Origin: Arthrobotrys musiformis
Taxonomy: Eukaryota; Ascomycota; Orbiliomycetes; Orbiliales; Orbiliaceae
Direction: 5' to 3'
NCBI GenBank assembly: GCA_036971715.1
Contig: JAVHJL010000007.1
Span: 310,001 to 374,000 of the forward strand
DNA: 64,000 nt
This document shows positions 1-9,765 of the stretch, one piece after another; the first letter of the stretch is position 1, and each line of letters starts with the position of its first letter. The translations under genes were made by a program, and so were the position numbers. The notes under the pieces are model-generated. The model was not told the DNA's origin and did not search any database. It saw only the letters and a list, made by a program, of their open reading frames with translations.

Positions 1-3000
1 TGTAATTGACATGGCTCGAACCCGTTGGCACCAATCGTTTCCCGAGGCGCGGCAAGAGCGCAGGCCGTCAGAGCGAATATCAAAGCTCAAGGGAAACTAG
101 TCCGACCGTCTACCGGCGAGCGATCACCGAGATAGGATGATATGACACGGTTATATCAAGTGTCGAACGACAATCATGATACAGTTTGATGTTCATTATC
201 ATCGCATGAGGAATCTTTTCAATTTGGAACTAAAAAAGTAAGCTAGCTATCCTGCTGCTAGTTAGCTATGTAGGCTTATATCCAAAATCCGAGGCCTCGA
301 TGCGAAGTTTCGATCGAGCTCCCTCTCGTTTTCGAGAAGAAAAGGGTAAAGCTTCGGGTATCTTGCATAAAAAAGACACACAAGAAGTCGACAGCTTTTG
401 AAATGCATATGGTCTTTCCTCTGGAGTATTAAATCGACGGTTGCACATGGTTCTGGCCAATGCAAATTAATGCGTGGAATTAAATTGCTATTGGTCTTCC
501 CTGTCAATAGCGACCTTAGCCTTCGAACTGGTCCATCTAGAAAAGGGAAACATCACACATGCACATGGTACATACAGAAGACCTGCAAGTTTGATAACGA
601 AAAGAAGGGCACGACCTCAAAAACGCTTCCTGTCATGTCAAAACGGTTGGCCGTTCCTCGGCCGGTAACGGAATATTTCAAAGTAATTCCGCGGGTATGA
701 TGCAGGATATGTTTCAGAAAACCCTAAAGCGTTGGATTTTTGCCTCTTGAGATGTATGTAAGCACTTGGTCGATGAGCCCTTTGCATATCAAGAGAGACC
801 AGAACCTGTTGGTTTTGAAGAGGTCTGTGGTTTCGATGGGCAGTCGAGAGTTTCGGTGACAAGGGTGGATAACCTCGTCCCACAAGCTTTTGGTTGCAGG
901 CTTTCGAGACTAACGAATATGTACCAGCCCGTCCTGGTTCCCAGCGACACCTTCGGATCTTGGTACACTATCTATTAAAGTCTGAGCGCAAAGGAAAAAA
1001 CAAAAAGTGAATTAAGGACGAGACCCGCCTCATCCGCGCGCAGAGGAGGATAAAAAAAAAGTTAAAGTTGCGCAATAATGAAGTGGTCCCTTCATGTTGG
1101 TTTCAACCGATTTCTTTTTAATGATTCTGATACGAACGGGATCCCATGTCGAGAAGAGGGCATCATGCCAAAACGGAACGGTTCGACGTTACGATTCTTC
1201 TTCTTCATCATTAGCACTCGGTTATGTCTTGCCCGGTGGCCATGGATCATGGGCTTATACGTTTTATTTGATTTTCCTTTCGGAGGCCGAAGTTTGCTAT
1301 ATTGTTCCAGCGCTATCTGCAGTGGGTATAGTATAAGTCCGATCCCGAGTGTTCGGTAGATTCTTTGACATTTGTGGCAGAGGATGATGGATTAGGTTAT
1401 ATGCAACGGTTCTGGCCTGCCGGCTTTTTATTTTTTTTATGCCAAAGGCCTCGAGGAAGATCAGCACTTGGCTTGCAGCTGATGGCCTGACACCCGCACT
1501 GGGCGTTCTGACCTTTCCCACACCCCCCGCAATACGTATTTAGGGATCGGGAGATCTTGTTTTAGGATAGTGCACTATCTTTTTTCCGTTGGGATTGCTC
1601 GAGATTGGCGGACGTCGTGAGCAAGTTTGGTACTGAGTTACCTCTTGATGATGTATCATGTTAAGTAAAACCTCAGACAGTCTGAATTCGCATTAATTGC
1701 GATCTTCGAGTCGGCACGTTTGCGCCAGTGTGACCCGAACACGATCCGATACCCGGGCGGTGTTTAAAACTTAGCTTAAGTTTTTTGTCCGAGATATCGC
1801 CTTTCGACTAGTGAGAAGTGTGAAAGTGTGAAGTGTTTAGCTTGGTCTTGGACATACGTAGGTATTGTCACCGTTGTCGCTCGACACCCCCTGGTCCCGG
1901 AGGGTTACCTTCCCTGCCCATGACGATACTTCGGTTTAGGACCAGGGGAGAGGGAAGGAAAGAAGGGCCATCATCGTCGATGGGAGTTGCTTTTTGCATA
2001 TTTTATAGTGCTACGCTGGTCCTTTTTTGTTTTTCCTTGTCCAGAATAAATCGGAATTGCCAACCTCAGAGGACAAGGGGAGTTCATCATGAAGAATTCC
2101 CATAAAATCATCTGATATGGAGGTGTTCGAGGACGCAATCTTCAATATGTAGCAGGAAAGCAAGTAAATGTTAAAATTACCTTCATGAAGCAGACTAGCA
2201 GCTGTGGCTATTTTGCATGTCCAAGCTAACTAACTCGGCTGAGCTCCCGAATCTCTTATTTTACTTGCTTGAATTTCTTTTTCCTTCTTTTTTTTGGTGA
2301 TGGCTGGCTTGACTTTGCTTTCCAGGCCTGAGCCCGAGGTTTCCAGTCAAGCTCCTGGGTCGCTAGCGCCTTGGAAACATTTTCTTGGTATTGGTGGTGG
2401 TTATCGCCTCTGGTTCAGTCCTTTTGGTTGAGGTGGATGGGATGTACCGTACCTGTATGTATGCAAGCATGTACCTGTACAAGCAGGCAAGAGTCCACAG
2501 ATAGGCAAAAATGGGCATGTAATGTAAATGTAATGTGAATGTAAGTACATGTATGTATGCCAGTATGTATGCACAGGGTCGACGAGAAGAGCATCATCAT
2601 CTTCTCTCTATCTGTCTCTTTTCTTCCTCGGATCCCCCATTATAATATTAATTAATTGGGGAGGTGTCGACTATATCAAACACCAAAGGACTTGGTGGCC
2701 ACCCTATCGCACCCTCCCTTTTGCCATCACCACCCGCTTCGTTTAGCTGATTTCAAGAGCGAGGCAGGAAAGAAAGAGCGCGGTGTGTGGTTGAGTAAGT
2801 TAGTTACTAGTTAAAACTAGCACTGGGTCGCCCCTCACTGGGCCCTTCACACCCTCCCACTGGCTCTGCCACTATCTCCGGCTGATCTTATTGGACGCCC
2901 TTCCCCATACTTTTTTTTTTTCTTTCTCACTCTCATATTGTCGATATTCCCTTTCCCGCCTTTTGTGGGATTTCAAAATCGACATCTGATTTCTCTCGTT

Positions 3001-3051
3001 CTTGTTCTGGTTTGTGAGTCGTCATTTATCATTCGTAAAGAGTAGTCGGCC

Positions 3052-3090
3052 CAGAACCAAAACCAGAACCAAAACCAGAACAGAAACAGG
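3052..3090 (+). repeat. CCAGAAC/CAAAAC tandem repeat
   Basis: Alternating CCAGAAC and CAAAAC units run in tandem. They are followed at about 3113-3134 by a repeated CTCGACTTGA unit. This is low-complexity leader sequence upstream of the kinase gene. Confidence 0.7.
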
Positions 3091-3982
3091 ACCAGCAGGA
3101 GAGCGGCTTAACTCGACTTGACTCGACTTGACTTACACAAAAAAGAACCACCAAAGACAAGCAAGTGCAGTGTGGTCTCACCCGAATTCGAAGAAAAGGA
3201 AAGAAAAGAAACAGATTCGAAGAACTGGCCATACAAATACGAGAAAGCGTCCCGAGAGTTTGGGCACACGATATCGAGGCTTCTTCCTATTTGTGCACAC
3301 ACTCAAGGTATGTAACAGTACTAGCTAACTATGTGAGAAGCATGTATGTATGTATGTTATACCTAGTAAAATAGGCCCATTTTTTATGTAATTTTCTGTT
3401 CTTTTTTATTCAACTCTATTACCCGAAGGGAGATTTGGCACAGAGATAAGGAAAACCCGCCTTATACCTGTTGTCCCCAATATATTCCATGGCATCCGAT
3501 ATTAATACGGCTTCCCATATCGTGTCCTGCACGCTGCACATCGACAAAAAAGATATTCACCAGCCAGCAGCGGGAAGAGGAGTCAAAGTAGTTTCCATGT
3601 ACTTTTTTTAAACTCCTCTGTACTATACCTCCTCCACGTCTGCTTTATCTTTTTGTCGATTTCAACTTATTATTTTAAATTTCCGAGCCTCTTTAGCTTT
3701 TTTAAATTTCCCGCTGACCTCTTTTTTTTATACCTACGCAGCACGGCCAGGCCCTCAGTATACATACATACATACAACAGGGCAACAAGGGAAGGAAAAA
3801 AGAAGGAGGAGGCAAGGCTTTAAATAATTGAAGTATCATTAGTCTGTCTGGCGATATCATACGTATCTGGCGCTGGGTGATTCGACTCGATTCGATTCGA
3901 TTGCATAATAATATCGACACCTGGAAAACGCCCCCGAGTCTAACTTATCGGACAGGAATTCGCTTCATTCATTCAACCATTC

Positions 3983-4010
3983 TTTTTTTTTTTTTTTTTT
4001 TTTTTTTTTT
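3983..4010 (+). repeat. Poly-T tract, 28 bases
   Basis: An uninterrupted run of 28 T lies in the long leader of the kinase gene. It may act as a nucleosome-excluding poly(dA:dT) element, but no function is shown. Confidence 0.85.
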
Positions 4011-4118
4011 CCCCTCCCTCTTCTTTGCTTTTCTTGTGTGCTTTTCTGGGGTTTTCCTGCCTTTGCATACATAATAGGTAGTGCAGGTCTGGTCTGGTTA
4101 TTCTCGCCCGCCCGCCGC

Positions 4119-4185
4119 CCAACAAAGCAAAAGCCAAAGCCAAAGCCAAAAAAGCCAAAAGCCAAAACAGCCCCAAAAGCAACAA
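4119..4185 (+). repeat. AAAGCC-type tandem repeat
   Basis: Imperfect AAAGCC/AAAAGCC units repeat about nine times. The region is open in a minus-strand frame only because of the repeat, which would give alternating small and aromatic residues; I do not call a gene. Confidence 0.7.
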
Positions 4186-4338
4186 GCAAGATCCAAAGCC
4201 AGCTAAAGTCCAGAAAGTCTAAAAGCCAAGGTCGGAAACACCCATTTTCTATCCAATCGAAGGCTTTAGTATCGTATCTTTTCTGTTTCCCATTATATTC
4301 TCCCTTCCTCGCTGCTGTTTCTTTCTTTGGTACGTAAA

Positions 4339-4400
4339 CCGGGACTGGAACTGGAACTGGAACTGGAACTGCAACCAAAGCTGGAGCTGGAACTGGAGGA
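4339..4400 (+). repeat. GGAACT hexanucleotide repeat
   Basis: GGAACT units occur in tandem four or more times, then degenerate to GGAGCT/GGAACT. This is low-complexity leader DNA of the kinase gene. Confidence 0.75.
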
Positions 4401-5604
4401 CCGACATCATTCCGACGAATTGCCACTCCACCACACACTACCAAGGCCTTTCAACTACGTATGCTTCTCGCCTTACCTCTGAACACCTGAACACCTTCGA
4501 CTCCAACAAACGATCAATTAGCATCGTCAACCTCCCTTCCTCCCCCCCTCGAGCCAAGATACCTGTCATTCCCAACAATTCTTCTGCATTGCATTGGGTC
4601 CGTCCGTCCATTCATCTGTCACATTAGAAATTAGCCTGTCCGGGACGAAACATCACCATTATCATTATCATCAGCATCCTCCTAAAAAAAGAAGCGTCGA
4701 CTGGGCTGGACTGGACCGCCGTGGAGACCGGCACACGACCCTGGTACTACGTGAGACCGACCACAACCACTTCTCCTCCTCTCCCTCTTACTATTACCAC
4801 CATTACCACCATTACCGCCACGAATACTGCTCCTCCTCCCACCGACACTGAACCCAAATTCAATCCACCGTACAGAATTCCTCATCGTGTATAATTCTCT
4901 GGGCAGGAGAGGAGGCTGGTCTGGAATACGAAATAGACACACGCCCGCCTTATCTCTCCCATCCGATCCAATCGAATCCAATCCAATATCGGACGGATAT
5001 CCGTGCTTGATCAATTGGTCAATCAATTAATAATTTTCTCTCATCGATATCGCTGTTTCCTTGAGCCTCGATTTCTCTTTTGGTCCCGCATTCTCCCGCC
5101 AAACCCTCCCTGGAACCAAAAAAAAATAATAAGAAATAAAAAGAAAGAACCAAAGCTCGTGGCCTTGCTTTGCTCTCTTTGCTCATAAAACGGAAACTTC
5201 TCTTATCACGTTACACGATTCGTAATCTCGAAGTTCTAGAAGGCTTCGAATCTTCCTTATTCTCTCAATCCTGTGTTCTTTTCTTACCCTCTTCCTTCTT
5301 ATCCTTTTTCAATCTCCCATCGCGTCCTGATATCAATATCAAACCTGCCAACACACACGACCCAGCAGGAAGCTCGGTTAGGTTGCCGTTATCACTTTGC
5401 CAATTGCTGTTGAATCCTCTCAGGCTGCTTCAGGTAGGGATTGGACATTCCTTCGCGAGTCGGCATTCAGGCACTGATACATAGATGACTGCACCCTGAA
5501 CATTAGATTGCAGATTAGCTAGCTCCCCTCCTCAACCGTTCGGACACTTAGCCTCTCGGAAATACGCCCCTTGACCTTGGCCTCCATATCTTTTTCAATC
5601 CGAG

Positions 5605-5821
5605 GTATGTTACACAAGCAAAGTTTGCCTTCTTGGACATACCAAGCTCCAATAAGTCATATCGTCAAAGACAACTTCTCAGCCCGGGACCGATCCCGGA
5701 CGGAGGTTCTGGCTTAGCCTTTAATAGCCACTGTTGTTTGAGTTTGAGTTTGGTTTTGATTTTGGCTGGCTGGCTGACATCGTCCGTCGATAGCTCTTTC
5801 TTGGTGTTTTTTCCTTCTTAG
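5605..5821 (+). other. Probable 5'-UTR intron of the CaMKK-like gene
   Basis: The donor is GAG|GTATGT at 5605. A CTGAC branch-like motif lies near 5773 and a pyrimidine tract ends in TTCTTAG at 5821, giving a 217-nt intron that finishes 155 nt before the start codon. Signals match those of the coding introns in the window. It is inferred from sequence only. Confidence 0.5.
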
Positions 5822-5976
5822 GGTCGAGATCTGAAGCTATAATCCCTCCCTCGCCCCCCCGAAAAACAAACCACGAACCGTTTCCATTCTATCATGCCAA
5901 TAAAGCACAAGCCGTAACCATCCTGGATACTCTCCAAACTCTCACCCGTCGAGAAATAAAGAGGATCAACCAAAGC

Positions 5977-8900
5977 ATGACGGATCCGATCCAAACAGGC
6001 GGTGGAAAAGCCGGGACGTCACCATCGGGTCGCGGTCATTCCCGGCATTCCAGTAACTCAACAAACGGAGACCAATCATCCACTTCAGATGAATTGTTCT
6101 TGGCTCATCCGCGATCCGAACCCATCACACGACGGCCGTCGAATGCACAGGTCTGGGTTCCTGTGCAGCCGTTAACGACATCCGAATCCACTCCCACCTC
6201 TCCAACCGATCTCCATGTCAAAACCTATCAAGGTGCCAATGCTGCCTTGTATTCGCCCGCAACAACTGCTCTCTCATCTCCCGGTGGCCAGAGGCAGCTG
6301 TTTTCTCAATCACCCTTTCTCCATCCGACTCACAGACAGCCTGTCAAGGAAACCCATCTTCTCGATGTCGAATTCGATCCTATATCCGGCCGGAAGTCCA
6401 TCAACTCGTACGAGATCATTAATGAGATCGGCAGAGGCGTCCACGGTAAGGTTAAACTCGGTCGGAACCTTCTTGGAGACCATGAATTCGTTGCGATCAA
6501 AATTGTTGAACGGAACTCTCGGCCCCGGCTCGGGAAGGTCGGCCAGAAGAAAGGCAGCCAGGAGGAGAAGGTCAAGCGTGAAATCGCCATCTTGAAGAAG
6601 TGCCGTCATCCGAATGTTGTCAGGTTGATCGAAGTTATCGATGATCCGTCGAGCAAGAAAGTGTATCTGGTCCTGGAATTCGTTGAGCTTAGTGAGGTCA
6701 AATGGAGACGCCAGGGCGATGAAAGCATTGCTCAGAGGGAGGCCCTTCGACTTGAGAAGCTTCGTGCTCTTGCTCTTGGGACGGCAGATGCTCGTGAGGA
6801 GGAACAACGCAAAGAACGACAGCTACGACGGCGCATTGCTAAGCAAAATGAAGCCGCCCGTAAGGCTCGAGAGGAACGGAAGCGACATCAAGAGCCAGCA
6901 TCTACTTCCGATCATATGTGGTCTCTCGAATTCGGAGGAGAGACGGAAGAATCGCTCAGCGATGACGAAGTTGCTGTTGGAAGCTTCACCGACGACTCTC
7001 ACGACGATGAAACTCCCACTGCTATCAAGGAGTCTTCGGACGTCAACCCTTTCACGCAAGATATTTCTGATACGTCCCGGAACTACTCTTTATCTACAAT
7101 CGCTACTAACACCAGTGATTCGTATGATCCGGATCTTATGTATGTTCCGTCGTTGACCATCCAGCAAGCCAGACAAGTTTTTAGGGACACTGTCCTTGGC
7201 TTGGAATATCTCCACTATCAAGGTATCATTCACAGAGACATCAAGCCCGCCAACCTCCTTTGGAACAGAGAACACCGAGTCAAGATTTCCGATTTTGGTG
7301 TTAGTTATCTCGGCCAAGGTGTTGACGAGGAAGGAAACGTCGGACTCGATCAGACAGATATCGAACTGGCCAAGACCGTTGGAACACCTGCCTTCTTTGC
7401 ACCAGAGCTCTGCTACAGCGACATTACAAAGCCTCGCCCTCAAATTACAGAGGCCATCGATGTATGGGCGCTTGGTGTTACCCTTTATTGCCTTATCTTT
7501 GCCAGGTGCCCTTTCATGGCGAGCGGCGAGTATGAGCTTTACAACGTCATCGAAACCCAAGAGCTCTTCATCCCCAACACTCGCCTCCGTCCTGATGTGG
7601 ACTCACCGTCCGGCTCCCGTCCGAGCACTCGTCGGTCGGTGTCTCACCGGAAAAGTCTGAACCTGAAACTGACCGATGTCCCTGAAGACGAGCCCTCCAA
7701 CACACACGAGCCCATCTCCGCCGACCTTAAGGATTTACTGCGGAAGCTTCTCACAAAGGACCCGGCCCAACGCATTACCCTCCCCGAGGTGAAGCGTCAT
7801 CCGTGGGTTCTGCAGGACTTGGACGACGCGATCGGTTGGATCGAAGAAAGCGACCCGAGACGAGCTCGCCCCGTTGAGATCTCTAGAGAAGATGTTGACC
7901 ACGCCGTCGCGCCAGCTACTGTCCTGGGCCGTGTTAAGAATAGCTTGAGGAAAGCCGTTGGTGGTATCGCAAATGCTGTTGGTTTACGACGTCGAGCACA
8001 TAGCGCCGTCACTATCCCCTCCACAATCCCCCTAGGGGCAACCCCGACCGAATCTCGGGTCGGAGGTCTGGACGGAGCTGATGATATCGCCGATTTCTTC
8101 CGTGACCGCGACACAGACGCCCAGAAAGCCTTGAAGCGGGAGAAGAGTTTGGCACCGCCACATCAACATCAGCACAACCAACATCAGCACCAAAATCAGC
8201 ACCAACATCAACACCCACATCAACATCCGCACCCGCACTCACACCCGCACTCACACCCGCATTCGCATTCGCATTCACACCAACACCACTCACCTCTCCG
8301 CCGTGCTACATCCGTGACCGTCGCCAATATCAATAAGGAGTACAAGACATCTCTTGTTACCGGTCTGCTACCTGCCAACCTTGGCTCTAAAGCTCCTCCT
8401 CCAACTCCAATTGCCGATACCCCAGTCGCTCAATATGAGAACGCCGAGGCGCATCATAGTCGCCGAGGACACCATAGCAACACCTTTACCTCACGTATGG
8501 CCATAGGTAGGCTACTCCGCGCTTCGAAGAGTAGAGACATGCATAGGGACTTTCGAGCCACTGAAACACGAGCCACGGAGACCAGTTCGGAACCCGGTGA
8601 TTCGGACATTGTTTGGAAACAGGATAAGGAGAAGAGAGCAGAAGGAAAAGACAAGCATTTTGGTTCCGTGCGAGGCTGGAGCGGCGTGATCCGTCGAGGA
8701 AGTAGACAATCTTGCGACTCCATCATGCGCCTGGCTGCCGGCTTCTCCGATAACAGATCATCTCGCTCTGCCAGTCCCATGCCCAGCATGCCATCTTCAC
8801 CTGCTGAAGACCCGAAGCCCGTCTTCCCAGCAACTCCAAGTCGCAAGTCACCATTCTTCCCGGTTTCCGATACCGACGATAGCAAACAGTCCCGAGATGT

Positions 8901-9765
8901 CTCGCCCATCAGCGTCAAGTCCACAGATAGTGCTCTTGGGAACTGTCCTCCGAGCCCGGAAGATGCTACATACCTAGATGTCCTCGCCAGCCGCTCGAAC
9001 AAGGAAGGGGTCTTCAGCGGAGACGATAGCAGCTTCTCAAACACTACCACCAAGGTCACACCACACAGCCTTAAGTGGGAAGGTAGCTTCGCTTCTCGCG
9101 CCTGCGCCGTGGATATGGACCAACAAGTATCGCCAGGAACGTCTGTTCAATCTTCCAGCATGTCACCCAGAACCAGATCACCCCGTCCGCGACACCAGCA
9201 CACCCGATCATTCCACTGCTCGACTCCATCGGGCGGAATCCCGGAGCGATCGGCTCTGACATCATCGAGCAGTGAGGAGCATTTTGGTACCTCTAGTCTT
9301 AGCAATTCTACGAGTTTCCCAAGCGTTCTCTCTGCGTCTTCTTCACTCTCCACTGACGACCACTGGTCCTACAAATCTCTATCTCCAAAGATGCGGCTGA
9401 ACAGTGCAGATCGCCTTATCACGCTACCAACCTGCCTCCCTTCTAAACCCGCTCACCAAGAAACTTACACACGAACTAAACCACTACTCTCCAAGAATGG
9501 ATCATCCGCACCACCCATGGAGTTCCTAAACACCATTGAAGACGTTCACGATCACCCCACTGATGACTTTTCTGCCGACGGTGCCGTTGCGGACATTGAG
9601 GACGCGGACGATTGTGAGGACGATGACGAAGAAGACGAGGGCTTCTTCATCGATTTTAGGAAGAAAGAAGTTAGAAGTAACAGTCTCGCTGCATCTTCTC
9701 GTCCACAACTCACACAGCTCAGCAAGGAACAGCTCGCGAATCGCCGAAAGTCGTATGTTCCTTGA
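5977..9765 (+). CDS. CaMKK / SNF1-activating-type serine/threonine kinase
   Basis: Single-exon gene of 1262 aa. The kinase domain spans about residues 144-611: glycine loop GRGVHGKV near 150, VAIK lysine near 175, HRD near 419, DFG near 439 and APE near 475. A basic insert follows the VAIK strand and the hinge reads LEFVELSEVKW; both are typical of the CaMKK/LKB1-activating group (mammalian CaMKK, fission yeast Ssp1, Aspergillus CmkC). That family phosphorylates the activation loops of CaM kinases and AMPK/SNF1. About 165 extra residues, charged and Ser-rich, lie between the hinge and the catalytic loop. A basic helix near 651-675 right after the kinase domain is a candidate calmodulin-binding/autoinhibitory segment. 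The long C-tail is Ser-rich, with a His-rich tract at about 729-772 and an acidic run near 1208-1226. It could alternatively be the functional equivalent of yeast Sak1/Tos3/Elm1. The start is the first ATG of the open frame. Confidence 0.9.
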   Translation: MTDPIQTGGGKAGTSPSGRGHSRHSSNSTNGDQSSTSDELFLAHPRSEPITRRPSNAQVWVPVQPLTTSESTPTSPTDLHVKTYQGANAALYSPATTALSSPGGQRQLFSQSPFLHPTHRQPVKETHLLDVEFDPISGRKSINSYEIINEIGRGVHGKVKLGRNLLGDHEFVAIKIVERNSRPRLGKVGQKKGSQEEKVKREIAILKKCRHPNVVRLIEVIDDPSSKKVYLVLEFVELSEVKWRRQGDESIAQREALRLEKLRALALGTADAREEEQRKERQLRRRIAKQNEAARKAREERKRHQEPASTSDHMWSLEFGGETEESLSDDEVAVGSFTDDSHDDETPTAIKESSDVNPFTQDISDTSRNYSLSTIATNTSDSYDPDLMYVPSLTIQQARQVFRDTVLGLEYLHYQGIIHRDIKPANLLWNREHRVKISDFGVSYLGQGVDEEGNVGLDQTDIELAKTVGTPAFFAPELCYSDITKPRPQITEAIDVWALGVTLYCLIFARCPFMASGEYELYNVIETQELFIPNTRLRPDVDSPSGSRPSTRRSVSHRKSLNLKLTDVPEDEPSNTHEPISADLKDLLRKLLTKDPAQRITLPEVKRHPWVLQDLDDAIGWIEESDPRRARPVEISREDVDHAVAPATVLGRVKNSLRKAVGGIANAVGLRRRAHSAVTIPSTIPLGATPTESRVGGLDGADDIADFFRDRDTDAQKALKREKSLAPPHQHQHNQHQHQNQHQHQHPHQHPHPHSHPHSHPHSHSHSHQHHSPLRRATSVTVANINKEYKTSLVTGLLPANLGSKAPPPTPIADTPVAQYENAEAHHSRRGHHSNTFTSRMAIGRLLRASKSRDMHRDFRATETRATETSSEPGDSDIVWKQDKEKRAEGKDKHFGSVRGWSGVIRRGSRQSCDSIMRLAAGFSDNRSSRSASPMPSMPSSPAEDPKPVFPATPSRKSPFFPVSDTDDSKQSRDVSPISVKSTDSALGNCPPSPEDATYLDVLASRSNKEGVFSGDDSSFSNTTTKVTPHSLKWEGSFASRACAVDMDQQVSPGTSVQSSSMSPRTRSPRPRHQHTRSFHCSTPSGGIPERSALTSSSSEEHFGTSSLSNSTSFPSVLSASSSLSTDDHWSYKSLSPKMRLNSADRLITLPTCLPSKPAHQETYTRTKPLLSKNGSSAPPMEFLNTIEDVHDHPTDDFSADGAVADIEDADDCEDDDEEDEGFFIDFRKKEVRSNSLAASSRPQLTQLSKEQLANRRKSYVP
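8161..8292 (+). repeat. His-rich coding microsatellite in the CaMKK-like gene
   Basis: CAY-rich codons encode mixed HQ, HP and HS dipeptides over about 44 residues, in frame within the kinase gene. It lies between the putative calmodulin-binding helix and the Ser-rich tail. Such tracts are length-variable and can bind metal or direct proteins to nuclear bodies; neither is shown here. Confidence 0.85.

Larger units (their letters stand above)
1..5604. other. Long gene-free leader/intergenic region
   Basis: I see no protein-coding gene here that I can support; open frames are short, overlap on both strands and resemble no family. From about 2.9 kb onward the DNA becomes pyrimidine-rich and full of microsatellites, as is usual for long fungal promoters and 5' leaders. 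It most likely holds the promoter and untranslated leader of the kinase gene starting at 5977. The first 2.5 kb could instead be the 3' flank of a gene to the left. Confidence refers to the absence of a recognisable gene. Confidence 0.6.

Noticed and set aside
721..728. AACCCTAA as telomeric repeat
   Set aside because: Single copy only; a telomere would give a tandem array. The same motif recurs by chance in the SLD3 intron near 28118 and at 46705.
3965..4444. 159-codon minus-strand frame
   Set aside because: It consists of translated microsatellites (poly-Lys from poly-T, Phe/Gly and Val/Pro runs) with no real protein character.
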